Positions 34,301 to 45,356 of a stretch of DNA of 64,000 nucleotides are shown here, in pieces; the first letter of the stretch is position 1; every line of letters begins with the position of its first letter. The position numbers were made by a program, and so were the translations under genes. Source of the stretch: Siderastrea siderea (lineage: Eukaryota > Cnidaria > Anthozoa > Scleractinia > Rhizangiidae); NCBI GenBank assembly GCA_964030785.1, contig OZ034968.1:61848399-61912398 (forward strand), given 5' to 3'. The notes beneath the pieces were generated by a model that had not been told where the DNA came from, ran no database searches, and was given only the letters and a program-made list of their open reading frames with translations.

Positions 34301-37300
34301 CGAGCGTTTATTAGCGAGAAAAACAAATGAAAACAAAATGAAAAACGGTTAAACACTCATCTACAGTATTTAGGGTTAAGCACTGATCGATAGTGATTAG
34401 GCCTAAGAACTCATCTATACTTCTGTTTAGGGTTAAGCACTGATTCTAAGACGGTTAGCTTTGTTATTGTTGAGTTTAGTTATTTCTAAACTTTGTACAA
34501 TTAATTGAATTCGTCATTTTTGTGAGTGAATTAGATTCGTCATTTTTGCGCGTGCATTCAGACAATTTTTTCTCTATATAGCGCGAGCCCCCTAAAAGTA
34601 ACGAAAGCCGGTGTTTCGATACATTTTTGGGGTAGGAATAATAATTGGACCGAAAATTTAAATTCGCTTTGGCGAAATTACTTTAAAATATTGCCTAACT
34701 TTGTCCTGATCTTATTGTTTGACGCTGTGAAAGTTGAAGATTTGCTTTACACGATCTCGAGTCCTCCTTTTCCTGCTTTTATACAATACAATTTGTACCT
34801 TTACAGGTTAGTCAAAAACACTTCACCTCGTCATACAGCTCGTCACTCGTGAGAGGCTTAGGTGCAGTTGTCCATTTGGCACCTTGCTTTAAGTACTCCT
34901 TGAGAAGGGGCCTGTAGGGGCGATACTCAAAGAAATGAGATCGCCAGGCCATGGGCGCCTCGATGTTTTCATCACCTACGGCAATGAGAATGTCACGTGC
35001 AGCAGCAAACATTCCAGATGACTGGAAGTCTGGCGTTCTGTAAACCTGCAAAGCGTTATTATAGAGAATAAATCAAGGCAAATGTAGCTAGCGATTGAAA
35101 TAAATCGTAGAGGCAGTTAATAAAAATGAACCAGTCTGGCTAGCAACACCGGTAAGTATTCTAAGAAGTATGTATTGGTAGATAGTAAAACAACTTGTTT
35201 TGGCCAAAATAGCTCTATTCTTGAAGTAGGGCTAGCCAATTTTCTTGCTAAGTGTGATCGCAGAAAGCACGGGAATTTCTTGAGGCTGGCGAAGTTCACG
35301 ACCAATTCCACAACATGTAATTTCTTTCTGCGAGTTTTTCCTCATTTCTCAGAAAAGTAGGAAGTATTTGGTGCTGGCTATCCACTGGTTTAGTATACAC
35401 TAAGACAATTATTCACCTCAGTGTCGGTAAAGAGTAATAGATATTTACCTCTTCGCAGCTCGGCAAATATCCACCACTATTCACCCGGCAACGTCGGTGA
35501 ATAATTGTTAAGTGTTCATTATTCCATGTAATGGGTTCGAATCCTGTTCAAGCCTGAGTGAAAATTTTCTTTCTGGCTGTACTTGCAACTACTTAGGTTG
35601 CACCGTAACTACGAAAATTCTTATTTCTATAATGATTTCTCAGTTGTTGACAAAAAGCCACAAAGTGGGAGCGGGTATGCACCAGACATGCATCAGCTGT
35701 GTAACGAGAACTAGCAGAACTGATCTTTTGCTACATATACATCTGAGGCTCCGAAAGGTATGGTTTTTGATCCAATTTGGTTTGTTTTAAGAAAAAGACG
35801 ATATTTTAACCATTTTGGACTGAAATAGTTATGCGTGGCCTACCATTCCGAAATCCTGACGACACACTCCACCCATAGTACTGAGCCGGGCCGGGTATTC
35901 TCGCTCTCCTTGCGCCTAGAGATGTTTTTTACCTCTGAAAAGTTCATTATTTCAGGACGACGTAGTATGACTCCCTCGTGCCGCAAAATGTTACATATTT
36001 CCTCCATTCCGGCATGGGCTTGTTCAAGATACTCTTTCGGAAAGGATTTGCCACCATACTGTTCAAAAAATGACCTGTTTTTTTCATCAGTGGTTGCTTT
36101 CACTTCTACAGACAACTCAGGGACAGGTGCTCCTGAAGGAGAGAATTATTAAAGAAGCTCTAAAAAAACGAGCCCACGTTACCCGACCGCTGGTCTCGTT
36201 GTACATTTTGACGTCACGGACAAGCGGTCAGGCTGCTAAGTACGATTCAAAATGGCGACGCGAAGTGTTGAATTTTGGCCCTCTTTGGAGAGGAATTTCA
36301 GTGGGATCGGATGCACTTTAGAAGCTAAAACCACGGTCAGTAACGCAACTTAGTGTTATCTTTTTATTGGCGATTTCAAAAAATACACCGTTTCTGGAGT
36401 GACCTTCTCCTTTAAGCAAACACGGATAAGGCAAGTGGGTGGATGCCACGTGACCTTACCGTGTGACCAAAAACATATCGGGCCTCTTATTTAAACGAAG
36501 GTTCGACAGAGTTCAATAAAACTGCGGTCTAAACCAATTTCAATCTCGCCAAGCTCAATGTTTAAATGTTGTTTACCGAAAACAGTGTCAAGAAGGCATG
36601 TAGGAACAGACTACAAAAGCTATCATCTACTTAAAATGACCCTTTGATAAGAAGATTTGAAAGTCCAGTCATTGTCTTAAACTGCGGTCTAAGTTAGACC
36701 TCGTTTAAATAACCGGCCGTCAAGTTAGACAGAAATAGAAATCGCAATTACGAAGAATTCGTGATTCTGCTTAAATTTTCGCAAAAACGCACTCGTTTTC
36801 CTTTTTTGCCAAGATAATTTAAACCTCTTAAAGGAATGATTGACAACAAAAAACCCTCTATTCACCACGTTTCCATTCCCTTGACCGTTGTTATGTGATA
36901 ATTACCAGAGCCATAATTCACAAGCGTTTTACATACCTTCAACGCGTCCCACCATAACTTCCTCAAGAGGATCCCATTCGTTGTAGGAACACACAGGGCT
37001 CTTTGGATCTTGAGTTTTGTCTCTTTCCAAGTCTTCAGTAACACGTGACTGTTGGCTACTTTCAAGCGTTGAGCATGCTCGCCACATCTGCTAAAGTAGG
37101 TAAGACCCAACCTTGCTTCCAGGGTCTTTGGGTGGGGCCATCCAAGATGGCGACTACTCATCCCGTCTGGCGGCCATCTTGGATTTTCCAAACCCAGATT
37201 CCAATCATGGAGTATTACCGCCCCCGGATAGAACGTTAGTCCATATCAAGTTATTCACAGCACTTTGTCATATTTTTAGTAAAGCAAACACAAGACGTTT

Positions 37301-37908
37301 GAATGCAGAGGACCATACAACGCAAAAATAAACTGGTATTACAAGTTTTTATTGCCTGTTCTCTTGGCCGGGAGGGACAAGAGGCGGCTTTATTCTGATG
37401 TGTAACTTATAACTTTTGAAACTGTTGGCAAAGCTGGCACTACGGTAAAAGTCGCACGTCCTAGCAAAGAAAAACTGATGCGACCTAACAATAAATGAAT
37501 TCAACTGTTGCTCTTGCTAGCCATTTGTGTGGCGGACAGGGATGGGGGGCTAAACCTCCCGCTTCCCGTACCTTTTAATCCCAGTTCCCGCCCTGTTTTT
37601 GTTGGCATCCGCGTCTTTGCACTTGTTCAATTGCGAAATATTGCGGAACGTTGCGTTATTTTTTTCTGTTTCCCCCTCTTCCTCCCCTTTTCCTGCATCC
37701 CGTGCACTAGCTCCCCTTTCTCCCCCAGATTCCCGTCTCCCTGTCTCCCCTCACGTTTATACACCATGAGCCGTTCTCTTAAGCCCTGACAAGGATACAA
37801 AAATTGTTCGAGATATTTAAAGACACAAAAAGTGCAATGACCTACCACTCCAACATTGACCGCTTTACACCTTCCAAAAACACCGTTGAGTATCTCAGAG
37901 GTTAGCAT
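31376..37908 (-). CDS. GATM: Glycine amidinotransferase, six coding exons
   Basis: Exons on the minus strand: 37846-37908 (ATG at 37906-37908), 36937-37087, 35933-36132, 34827-35045, 32745-32882 and 31376-31699. All junctions are GT-AG with matching phases. The enzyme moves the amidino group of arginine to glycine, giving guanidinoacetate and ornithine, the first step of creatine synthesis. A short N-terminal leader ([20 protein letters not shown]) could be a mitochondrial signal. Family signatures are clear: [70 protein letters not shown] and [12 protein letters not shown]. These carry two catalytic Asp and the catalytic His. The exons encode 365 residues; with the terminal exon the length would be 406, close to the usual 423. 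One change is unusual: Arg precedes the catalytic His where Met is normal. An upstream untranslated exon may exist. Confidence 0.92.
32286..32675. mobile_element. MITE with AAGCCCTGGCCAAAC ends and internal repeats
   Basis: The tips AAGCCCTGGCCAAAC and GTTTGGCCAGGGCTT are perfect inverses and extend to about 24 bases. The interior repeats TTGCG and CGCAAGTT units many times, with the phrase GACTCCGTTTGGCCA near both ends. It is in a GATM intron. A 2-bp duplication is possible but not clear. Confidence 0.75.
34202..34609. mobile_element. MITE with long inverted repeats and 8-9 bp duplication
   Basis: Inverted arms of about 100 bases start GGCTATCGTTACTTTTAGGG. The flanks GGTGTTTC at 34194-34201 and 34610-34617 are identical, and a ninth base also matches. 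This fits a Mutator- or hAT-like element. Two copies of TTTAGGGTTAAGCACTGAT lie in the core. It is in a GATM intron. Confidence 0.75.
35373..35580. repeat. Diverged hairpin MITE plus tRNA-like B box
   Basis: GCTATCCACTGGTTTAG and CGGCAAATATCCACCACTATTCACC-like blocks (35374-35515) are a diverged copy of the 11.7-11.94 kb element. Directly after it GGGTTCGAATCCTG (35530-35543) matches an RNA polymerase III B box, suggesting a fragment of a tRNA-derived SINE. Confidence 0.5.
36479..36719. mobile_element. Probable MITE with CGGGCCTCTTATTTAAACGA ends
   Basis: The left tip and the inverse of TCGTTTAAATAACCGGCCGT match imperfectly, and ACTGCGGTCTAA occurs near both ends. It lies in a GATM intron. 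No target duplication was identified. Confidence 0.5.
37535..37790. repeat. C-rich interspersed repeat, inverse partner of 3.1 kb copy
   Basis: CTTCCCGTACCTTTTAATCC, CCCGCCCTGTTTTTGTTGGC and TATTGCGGAACG follow the same order as the reversed 3100-3310 copy. It lies in the first GATM coding intron. Confidence 0.55.
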
Positions 37909-39889
37909 ATTGCTGGTGGTTGGATCTGAAACAAAATGGACTAACCCACGTTTACTCTGACTCTGAGGCTATCAAGGCAAAATCAGAAATTCTCGAAATC
38001 AGTGGTATTTCCAATCGGTAACGTGCTTCAATGACACTGCGGAAGCAAACTTTTAAGAGAGAACTTTCTCCATTATTTCAGGTAAAAGCGGGCTATGTTA
38101 GCCCTTCAACCCACTGGGTATCCCTCACATCCATGTTAACGTCGAACTTGAACCAAATGCAAATTAGCAAAAACAACAGCTTTTTCTTGTTTTCATTAGG
38201 TTCGGCACATGAAAAGCTGCCCAAGCCCAAGTCTGAAATACTGCTGACTTAAATCACTGTTTTGGAATTTAGAACTTTCATTAGGTTCTCTCGTTACAAA
38301 ACAGTGCACCAAAGACTAAAAATACCCCATAAATCGACCGCCAAGTTCCAACAAAACCTAATTTTTGCGCCCAACACCTGCCCAAAATTTGTTGTTCATT
38401 CAATCAGGCAGTCACCGATAATCTTCAGGGGACCTTAATTTCGCACCAATCAGACAGACAAATTTCGTGCGATTTAAATTTCGCAATTTGCCAGAAAAAT
38501 CGTGTAAAAAAGAACTCGATTTCGCGGAAATTTTTCAACTGCTGAACCTCAGGTAGTCCTAGAATTAGACCCAAAAAATAATGATGAAAAAAGGGTCGAC
38601 ATGTTCGTTTGGGATAAAGAACAAGGCTATGCTACACGGGTCAGCGTTTACAAAGTCTTTTCGCTGTTGAATACATCTTATTCACAAAATGGCGGCTGAC
38701 CTGGGGCGAGCGAGCGGCCGAGTATGGCCGAAGGAAGAATGAAAACATGCCTGTTCTGGACCGTTCTAATTGACCGTTGTATACAAACCAACTGAGTAGG
38801 TTTGTACTTCACGAGAGCGATTTCCTCGTCCCTGGATCCTCTTTAGATGGAAGAAATCTAGCGCAGCTGATGCAATGTAATGTAAACCTTTATTTAAACA
38901 CGGAAATTATCGTTATCAAAATTATCGGACTCTTTTCTCTTGAGTGTCTCTTGAGTGTGTTTCCTTTCAGATTACAAGAAGGACAACAGCAATAAACATC
39001 ATGACCTGGATCGTGGACTCATCCTGAATGAAAGCTGTAACCAGGAAGCTTGTTATTGAACAAATTTGTACTAATTTCTGTGCAGTTTCCATACACTAGA
39101 AGAAATTTTGTTTTTGTTTTTGTTTATCCTTAAACGCCAAGTTTTGTTGTTTGGTACCAAGATTTTCCGCGCGTCCGCCATTTGTGAGTAAGGTGTATGT
39201 AGTGGTCAATCATTTTCAACTCAAGAGTCCTGAAGTCTTGCAAGAATGTTACGTTTTTATACCAGCTATTAAATTTCGCGTCGTTGAGTTCCGCGAAAAT
39301 AAGTAAAAATAAGGTGCACAGTAAAGAATGGCTTGTTGGTGTTAATATCTCATTTTCTGCTTCTCGAGTTCCGGCTGCCTATCAAGCACTCTGCCTTGCA
39401 CCGAATTTGCGTAACGTTGAACTGAATGGTTTTGCACTGATTTAGTGTAAACGGCTAAATTCAGTTTAGTGGTGGATCTACTTGTACATGCGCAGAAATG
39501 CAAGTATCTGGTAACTTGATGAGCCTCCGCAAATTTAATGAACGCACTGAATCCTCAGCTTTTTAGCACATAATTTAAAGCAAACGGTCCAAGAAGTTGG
39601 ACAAATTACAATATAATAGATAATTGAGGTGAAAAGAGGACAAACTTTATTTCCAAAATATTGCCTTTTAAGTTTTGTAGTAAATAGCAGGGGTGCCAAG
39701 GGGGGGGGGTCCTAGGGTGCCATGATCCTCCCACCCCTCCCCCTTGGGAATCAGAGAACATAATAATGATTTTAGATTTTGGAGCAATGCTCCCTGTTAC
39801 TCCCTAAATCGATCTTTTGTTTTCTTTTGTCTGCTTTGGTATAATAGGCACTGACTATTACACTTTAATATAAAAACGTTTAAAACAGA

Positions 39890-40266
39890 TCTAAAAGTTA
39901 AAAAACCAACGAAATTTTCGACCGCCTGCTGCGGTCTTCTTCAGAGTTGACTCTGCAAGCGGTAACAGAATGCAAATATATAAGACATTATTGTTCACTG
40001 TCCCCTCGGGAGGCAATCAGTGACGGATAAACCCTTGGGAAGGGTGCTCTTTCATTGACAGAGGTTTTGTCCAGGAATAAGGGCAATGATTCTAGAAATA
40101 ACCTTTTGTTCTTGTTATTTACGCCTGTTTCCAGAATGTTCGCATAATTAGGGTGTATATCGCTTTGCGATGCTTGCAGAGTTGAGTTTAAAATAAAGTC
40201 ATGTTCATTGCCTGTTTGTAGTAATTCTTGGTTTCGCTCGACCCTGGAGCCGTCGAGATCAGCCAA
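39890..40266 (-). mobile_element. 3' end of a Penelope-like (GIY-YIG) retroelement
   Basis: On the minus strand an open frame reads ANILETGVNNKNKRLFLESL and ends RVYPSLIASRGDSEQ. This resembles the segment after the GIY-YIG endonuclease in cnidarian Penelope-like elements. It is followed by GAAGAAGACCGCAGCAGGCG and GGTCGAAA, a hairpin typical of their 3' ends. Reverse transcriptase is absent. Family assignment is from memory of the style. Confidence 0.5.
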
Positions 40267-40482
40267 GAATTTCTCCGCTTAGTTGTTTTTGTCGAGTTAC
40301 TTTTGCTTCAGTAACCCCTTGTCTCGTGGTCAAAAGATTTTAGAAACGTTCTTGGGAAACGTTCTTGTGAATTTAGACGTCAATGTGAACTGAAAATCGC
40401 TGAAACTTTCTTTCATTTCATCGGGATCAGGTGTTAGAAAACACGTCTAAGACCTGTAAACGTTAAGCAAGAGTGTACTTAC

Positions 40483-40562
40483 CTTTCGATGTTTCCAGAG
40501 ATTTTCGTCAAGACGAGCTAGATCAACTAAGCAGACAGACCTATTTTGCACGCACTGGTTTC
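40483..40562 (-). other. Orphan exon-like segment
   Basis: An 80-bp stretch has a strong acceptor (TTTTGTTTTAG) and donor (AAAG then GTAAGT). One frame is open throughout, NQCVQNRSVCLVDLARLDEN then LWKHRK, with no partner exon identified. It could be a 5' untranslated exon of GATM, which begins 2.6 kb downstream on the same strand, or a relic exon of another gene. Confidence 0.4.
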
Positions 40563-41483
40563 CTAAAACAAAATTTTTGACAAATATGTTGAGCCGAGAG
40601 GCGCGGGGACCAGGGTAAAATTGTCACAACAGTTTGATGGATTTTCTATCAGTTCATGTTAAAATAGCCTATTTTCCTTTTCCAGTTAACTTAACTAAAA
40701 AAAATAGTAAACGATCTGCAGCTTTATTGTCATTTGGAACCATAATTATTTGAGCCGTTCAGTGATATGATTACCCTTTTCAAGCCCAAGTAGCCATATA
40801 AGGGCACTTAATGGTCGTGCTCATTGTACCACCAGTGACGTCGTCAATTTAAATGTCAGCAGATATTCTTGATAAGCAAATGGTAGAGCTAGGATAGATC
40901 TATCCGCACAATAGTCGGTTTTGGATATCGACCACATTCTGACATAACAAATTGAAAAACAACGTTGTCAGTTTTGGTGCAAAAATGGTGGTAAAATGGC
41001 CCATTATACCTATAATTCATCAAGCCTATTTCCAGGCTTTGCCCATAAATCAACACCCAACTTTTTACGGCAGCCAGAAAGAATATGAAAGGCAAAAGGT
41101 AGCGAGAGTAAAAGGGCCGAGAGAAACGAAAGGAAAAGGGCAATAAAAAGGTTCAAAAAGGGCAATGGTCCAAATTTTGGCTTATGCGCATGCACCAAAT
41201 TAAGATATTCTACATTTTTGTACCTAATCTTGGGGAAATCTACCTATTTGGTAAAAAATAGGTTTTTCAGCAAAACTAAGGCCCATTTTGCCTCATGGCA
41301 GCCTAAAAACTGATTTAACGGTTAAAAATGGCGACTTTTTGGTAAAAGCTTGGGAGTGAAAGGGTTAAGTGAGATGCTTAATTAATTAGCTTAATCAGCA
41401 TCTCTTTTGCACCCAACGTGTGTGCACGGGTGAGGCTTCCAGGGATTAGGATAAAATGAAAAGGAAATTTGAAAGATACCCTT

Positions 41484-41791
41484 AAGGCGCTGTTACACTG
41501 GGCAATTTTTCTTGCAACTTGTCCTGCAATTTTGTTGCGAGACAAGTTGCACGCAACGTTGCCTAGTGTAACATCTCTACGCAACGCTGGAAAAATTCAT
41601 TGCAGCGTTGCGAGGACCGTTGCGAAAAGTAGAACCGACCTCTACTTCTCGCAACGATTGCGGCAACAAAAAAGGTGCGAGACATGTTCATTTCAGGGTA
41701 TGTTACACTGGGCAATTTTTCCTGCATCTGGTATCGCAACAAAGTTGCGAGACAAGTTGCAAAAAAAGATTGCCTAGTGTAAGAGCACCTT
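41484..41791. mobile_element. MITE with GTTACACTGGGCA ends and TTGCGA repeats
   Basis: AAGGCGCTGTTACACTGGGC at the left is mirrored by TGCCTAGTGTAAGAGCACCT at the right. The phrase TGTTACACTGGGCAATTTTT occurs twice (41490 and 41701), so one copy may be nested in another. The core repeats TTGCGAGACAAGTTGC. No gene is present. Confidence 0.7.
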
Positions 41792-42943
41792 TACGGGGTA
41801 CTAGCATCTTGTTTTGAGGGTTTGGTTTGCATTCAGTTAAGGCATCCATTTGCATCAACCAGGAAAACAAGTTAACTAGTCAGAACTGATAGTGCTGGAC
41901 ATGATCCTGGTTCAGTGATTCACAAAGGAAAGGTGATTCATACAAGGTATCTATCTATTATGTTTGGTACACTGCAGCTAGGCGACATTAATGAAATCAT
42001 CTTTCTAGGGTAGATTGAAACCACTGTTTGAAAGTCTAAAGGTTTAGTAATACGGGCAACATTTTCTTGCAACGTGTCGCGCAACAATGTTGCGTTGCAT
42101 AAAAAGTATTAAGCGGTACATTCCTGTGATGTCATTTATTATGCACCACAACAACGTCTGATCTCGTACCAGTTTCCTGGCCGTGTGTAGCCTACTCCTT
42201 TTCGTGCCAGGTAACATTACAAGTGCTTTATTTTGTATCTGACCAACTACGCGACTTTCGGGGGGGGGGGTGGGGGAACAACGTCAATTCAGGTGATAAT
42301 TGTTTTTTTTTCTTTTTTTTTTTGCCAAGATTGGAAAAGTGGCTATCTTTCAAATAAAAAAGAAGTCATGAGGGTAGTTATAGACTGGCACCAATGCCGT
42401 GCACAGTAACCGAAAGTTCGTCAAAGTATAAGAAATACACAAGTCAATACATCAGTTCCTGCCCCGACTCGGCAATCCAAGTCATAAATAATCACCGCTC
42501 CTTTCATCCAACGAGAAAAATTGCGATATATCGACATATGCATTCTTGTTTTTAAACCTGATTTTCGAATAGGCGGGGTCTCCAGGGGGGGGGGGGGGGA
42601 TCCTTGGAACCCTGGAGCCCCGTAATCTTTGCGGTGGAGCCCGGAGCTCAAAGCCTTTTGTCTTCTTGGAGCCCGGACAAAAAAATGACTCTTGCTAAAT
42701 GGAGTCTAAAGCCCTGGCTAAACGATCAAACATGTTGAAAGGACATGTTTTACTGATTAGCTGCCTCTCTCAACATTGCATTTAAATGGTTTCAGTCTAG
42801 ATCAAATCCTCGATCGAAATTATTTGTGATGAGAATTTCAACAATAATTTCGTTTCAGTGTGTTATAACAGTAATGGTTGTAAAATAATTCGAAAATATA
42901 TTACTACACCGAGAAAATAGACCAAAACACCCGGCACGAATTT

Positions 42944-44617
42944 TTAAAGAACAATTACCTTGTCATTTTCATGCCTATCCCTAACAGCTACAGCAATATG
43001 GCCCTCCATGCTCACTGTAACTCCTACAAGCCAAACTATCTTTTCTTCATCGAGTACAATGCTTCGTACAAATTCACAGTCTCTAGTGTATATTAACACG
43101 CGCAGGCGGCCTTTCCCTCGTTCATTAATAGCGACGATGACATGTTCACCTGCCGGATGGCACGCCATCGTATAGTAATATCCTTTGGTGTTAATGTTAA
43201 ATGTGTTGATCTGTGTTCCATCATCGGTGAAGACATGAACACAGGAATCACTACTGTCCAGCACCATCACAGCGCCTTCGTTATCAGCAGTAATATCATC
43301 TGCACTCTCCAATATTCCTTCTCCAAAGCTACGGACATATCCTCCGTCATGTTTGTACAAATCAACCACATGTTTGACCTCATTAGACACCCTCAGTACC
43401 ACCACTTTGCTATTGCTCACTGTCAGTCTGCCCCGGATCCCTCTACTCACAGGAAATTTGTGCAGCAGGTCACCAGTCGTCTCGCACACCTGCACTTCCC
43501 AATCACATTCCTCAGTCCCAGGCTTCTTCAGTTCCACCAGTACATAGATGTTGGTGTTCACATCAGCGGCGATATCAAGAATATCTAACTTTGTATCGGC
43601 GTCATCAGTATAGGGTTTGAAACTGAGAAGAAACATTCCGCTTCTATCAAACACCTTCACCGCTGTATCCGCGTTGTCTGCTATTAGGAACTGTCCTTTA
43701 GCGTTTGTGGCGATGCCGTAAGGATTCTTCAGCTTGTGCTCCTCGTCATCCTCCTGACCAAACGACCATGGAGGGGGGACACAGCAGTGTTCCATGCCTT
43801 GTTTCTGCAGTACTTCAACAATTCTTGCGTCACGGAGAGGATTGACTTTCTTTTCTACGGTGTCAACACATGGCCAGTTGTTTGCAGACAGCTCTTTTCT
43901 GCCAAACCCCGCCATTAGCATGACATCGTAAATGACGCGATTCACGTGACAAACGGTGGAAATGATTTTCCTTCGTTCGTCTTTACTAAAGCGAGCTCTG
44001 AAGCCCTTCTTAAGCTCGACACTAAAACACTCCTTCACAGCTGACAGTTGGTGTAGCTCTTCAATGCACACTCTACACGCTGTTAATGCCTCCTCAGGAT
44101 CGTCTACTGTCTCTAGAATTGTCGACATAACGCGATATTGCATAGCCAGCACGCGATCAGACAATTCCAAAGCCTCGTTGGAAAAGGCCTTTGTTGCTTC
44201 CTTGCGAGCATCTTTGAATCTGTCTTTCGCGTTGGCTAGCGCCTTCGTAGCCGATTCACCCAGTCCAGTAATCTCTAACATTCTCATTTTGTTAGTGAGA
44301 GAAATTGTTTCAGCATTAGCTGTTCCAGCTGCTGCTCGTGGTGGTACCGCACCGTACTCCCTTCTGGACTTTGCCTTTTGAAACATTTCATACAACAACT
44401 CGATTCCTTCCTTAAAAAAGCTGATGCTGGCTAACAAATCCTTCCTTGCTAATCCGTCTAACTTCGACTTTATCTCGTCGATTTCACGGACGATCAGGCC
44501 ACGGAATTTCTGATCTGTCACGTCACCATCTTTCAGCTTTTCTGCTGCTTTATCTCTTCCTTTATTCACGAGCAAGCCGACAGTGGCTTTAACGACAGCT
44601 GCGAGGATCGAAGTCAT
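42944..44617 (-). CDS. NHL-repeat protein with N-terminal helical domain
   Basis: A single-exon gene of 557 residues. The start was placed at ATG 44615-44617; a TTG 12 codons upstream is not a plausible start. Residues about 1-240 are helical and charged, beginning with a hydrophobic helix (MTSILAAVVKATVGLLV), then KLDGLARKDLLASISFFKEG and LELSDRVLAMQYRVMSTILE. Residues about 280-557 form an NHL-type beta-propeller, with LKNPYGIATNAKGQFLIADN, ADDITADNEGAVMVLDSSDS and a final blade ending NDKVIVL. There is no RING or B-box, so it is not a standard TRIM-NHL protein. Function is unknown; NHL propellers bind protein or RNA. A GTAATT near the stop could be read as a donor, but NDKVIVL is a natural end. 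Confidence 0.82.
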   Translation of the reverse strand: MTSILAAVVKATVGLLVNKGRDKAAEKLKDGDVTDQKFRGLIVREIDEIKSKLDGLARKDLLASISFFKEGIELLYEMFQKAKSRREYGAVPPRAAAGTANAETISLTNKMRMLEITGLGESATKALANAKDRFKDARKEATKAFSNEALELSDRVLAMQYRVMSTILETVDDPEEALTACRVCIEELHQLSAVKECFSVELKKGFRARFSKDERRKIISTVCHVNRVIYDVMLMAGFGRKELSANNWPCVDTVEKKVNPLRDARIVEVLQKQGMEHCCVPPPWSFGQEDDEEHKLKNPYGIATNAKGQFLIADNADTAVKVFDRSGMFLLSFKPYTDDADTKLDILDIAADVNTNIYVLVELKKPGTEECDWEVQVCETTGDLLHKFPVSRGIRGRLTVSNSKVVVLRVSNEVKHVVDLYKHDGGYVRSFGEGILESADDITADNEGAVMVLDSSDSCVHVFTDDGTQINTFNINTKGYYYTMACHPAGEHVIVAINERGKGRLRVLIYTRDCEFVRSIVLDEEKIVWLVGVTVSMEGHIAVAVRDRHENDKVIVL

Positions 44618-44774
44618 ACTTTTTCCCCGATTAGAAATAAATGAACCTTTCAAAGCTCCGCGATGTTTTATGGTCTCTCTTCAGTTTGTACTATGGCGCA
44701 ACCTCACAGATTGAATTTCAGTTCAACAAGTTTGTCACACGAGACCGACCTCTGCACGCGTGTTGGGTTGTGTC

Positions 44775-45194
44775 CCGGGGGGGGGGGTACTCCCTTATAT
44801 GGCCTTAACGGGGACGTGCGGCCCGATAGGGTATGGTTTTTAGAGGGTTTTGTCTTAAACGGGGTATCAATTTCATCAATATTTATCTTAAACAGGGTAT
44901 CAGTACACGACCTTATGAAGTCATTAGTGTACAGAAACCTCATTACAAGCCGAATTTTTGCCAGTTTGCCAATGTACAGCATATTGAAATAAGCAACAGT
45001 CTCTAAGAAGTCCATTCTTGCCGTAAAGCGGGTAAGATGTTGGGCTTAATGTCTTAGAAAGGGTACCAAAAATCTGAATTCTGTCTTAAACAGGGTAGCA
45101 AAATCAGAGATTTGTGTCTTAAACAGGGTCAGGGCTTAAACACCCCGGCCGCACCTCCCAACCCGAGCATCTGCTGAGTGCCCCCCCCCCGGGG
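44775..45194. mobile_element. Poly-G-ended MITE (GGGTACTCCC family)
   Basis: The left end CCCGGGGGGGGGGTACTCCC and right end GAGTGCCCCCCCCCCGGGGG are inverse. The interior repeats TCTTAAACGGGGTATCA and TGTCTTAAACAGGGT-like units. It abuts the 5' side of the NHL gene (ATG 44617), so it could touch that gene's promoter. Confidence 0.7.
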
Positions 45195-45356
45195 GTTGTT
45201 TCGTGCTCAGTCTATTATTAATTACGCAATCGCTTTTTGATTGGCTATTTCAACCAATTCGCGGGAAAAACTTATCTAAAAATAAATTTACTTGTGAAAA
45301 TGCCGTTTCACAGACGCAGTATGGAAGTTGGACGCTCCGGGTAATGGGCTCCTGTG

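Larger units (their letters stand above)
37909..42943. other. Intergenic region between GATM and the NHL gene
   Basis: Apart from the Penelope-like remnant, the orphan exon-like segment and one MITE, this 5-kb stretch shows only short open frames and homopolymer runs. Poly-G runs near 39.70 and 42.58 kb could be length errors. No further gene was found. Confidence 0.5.

Noticed and set aside
42944..42964. GTAATT near the NHL stop codon as a splice donor
   Set aside because: The frame ends naturally at NDKVIVL four codons later, and no downstream exon was found.
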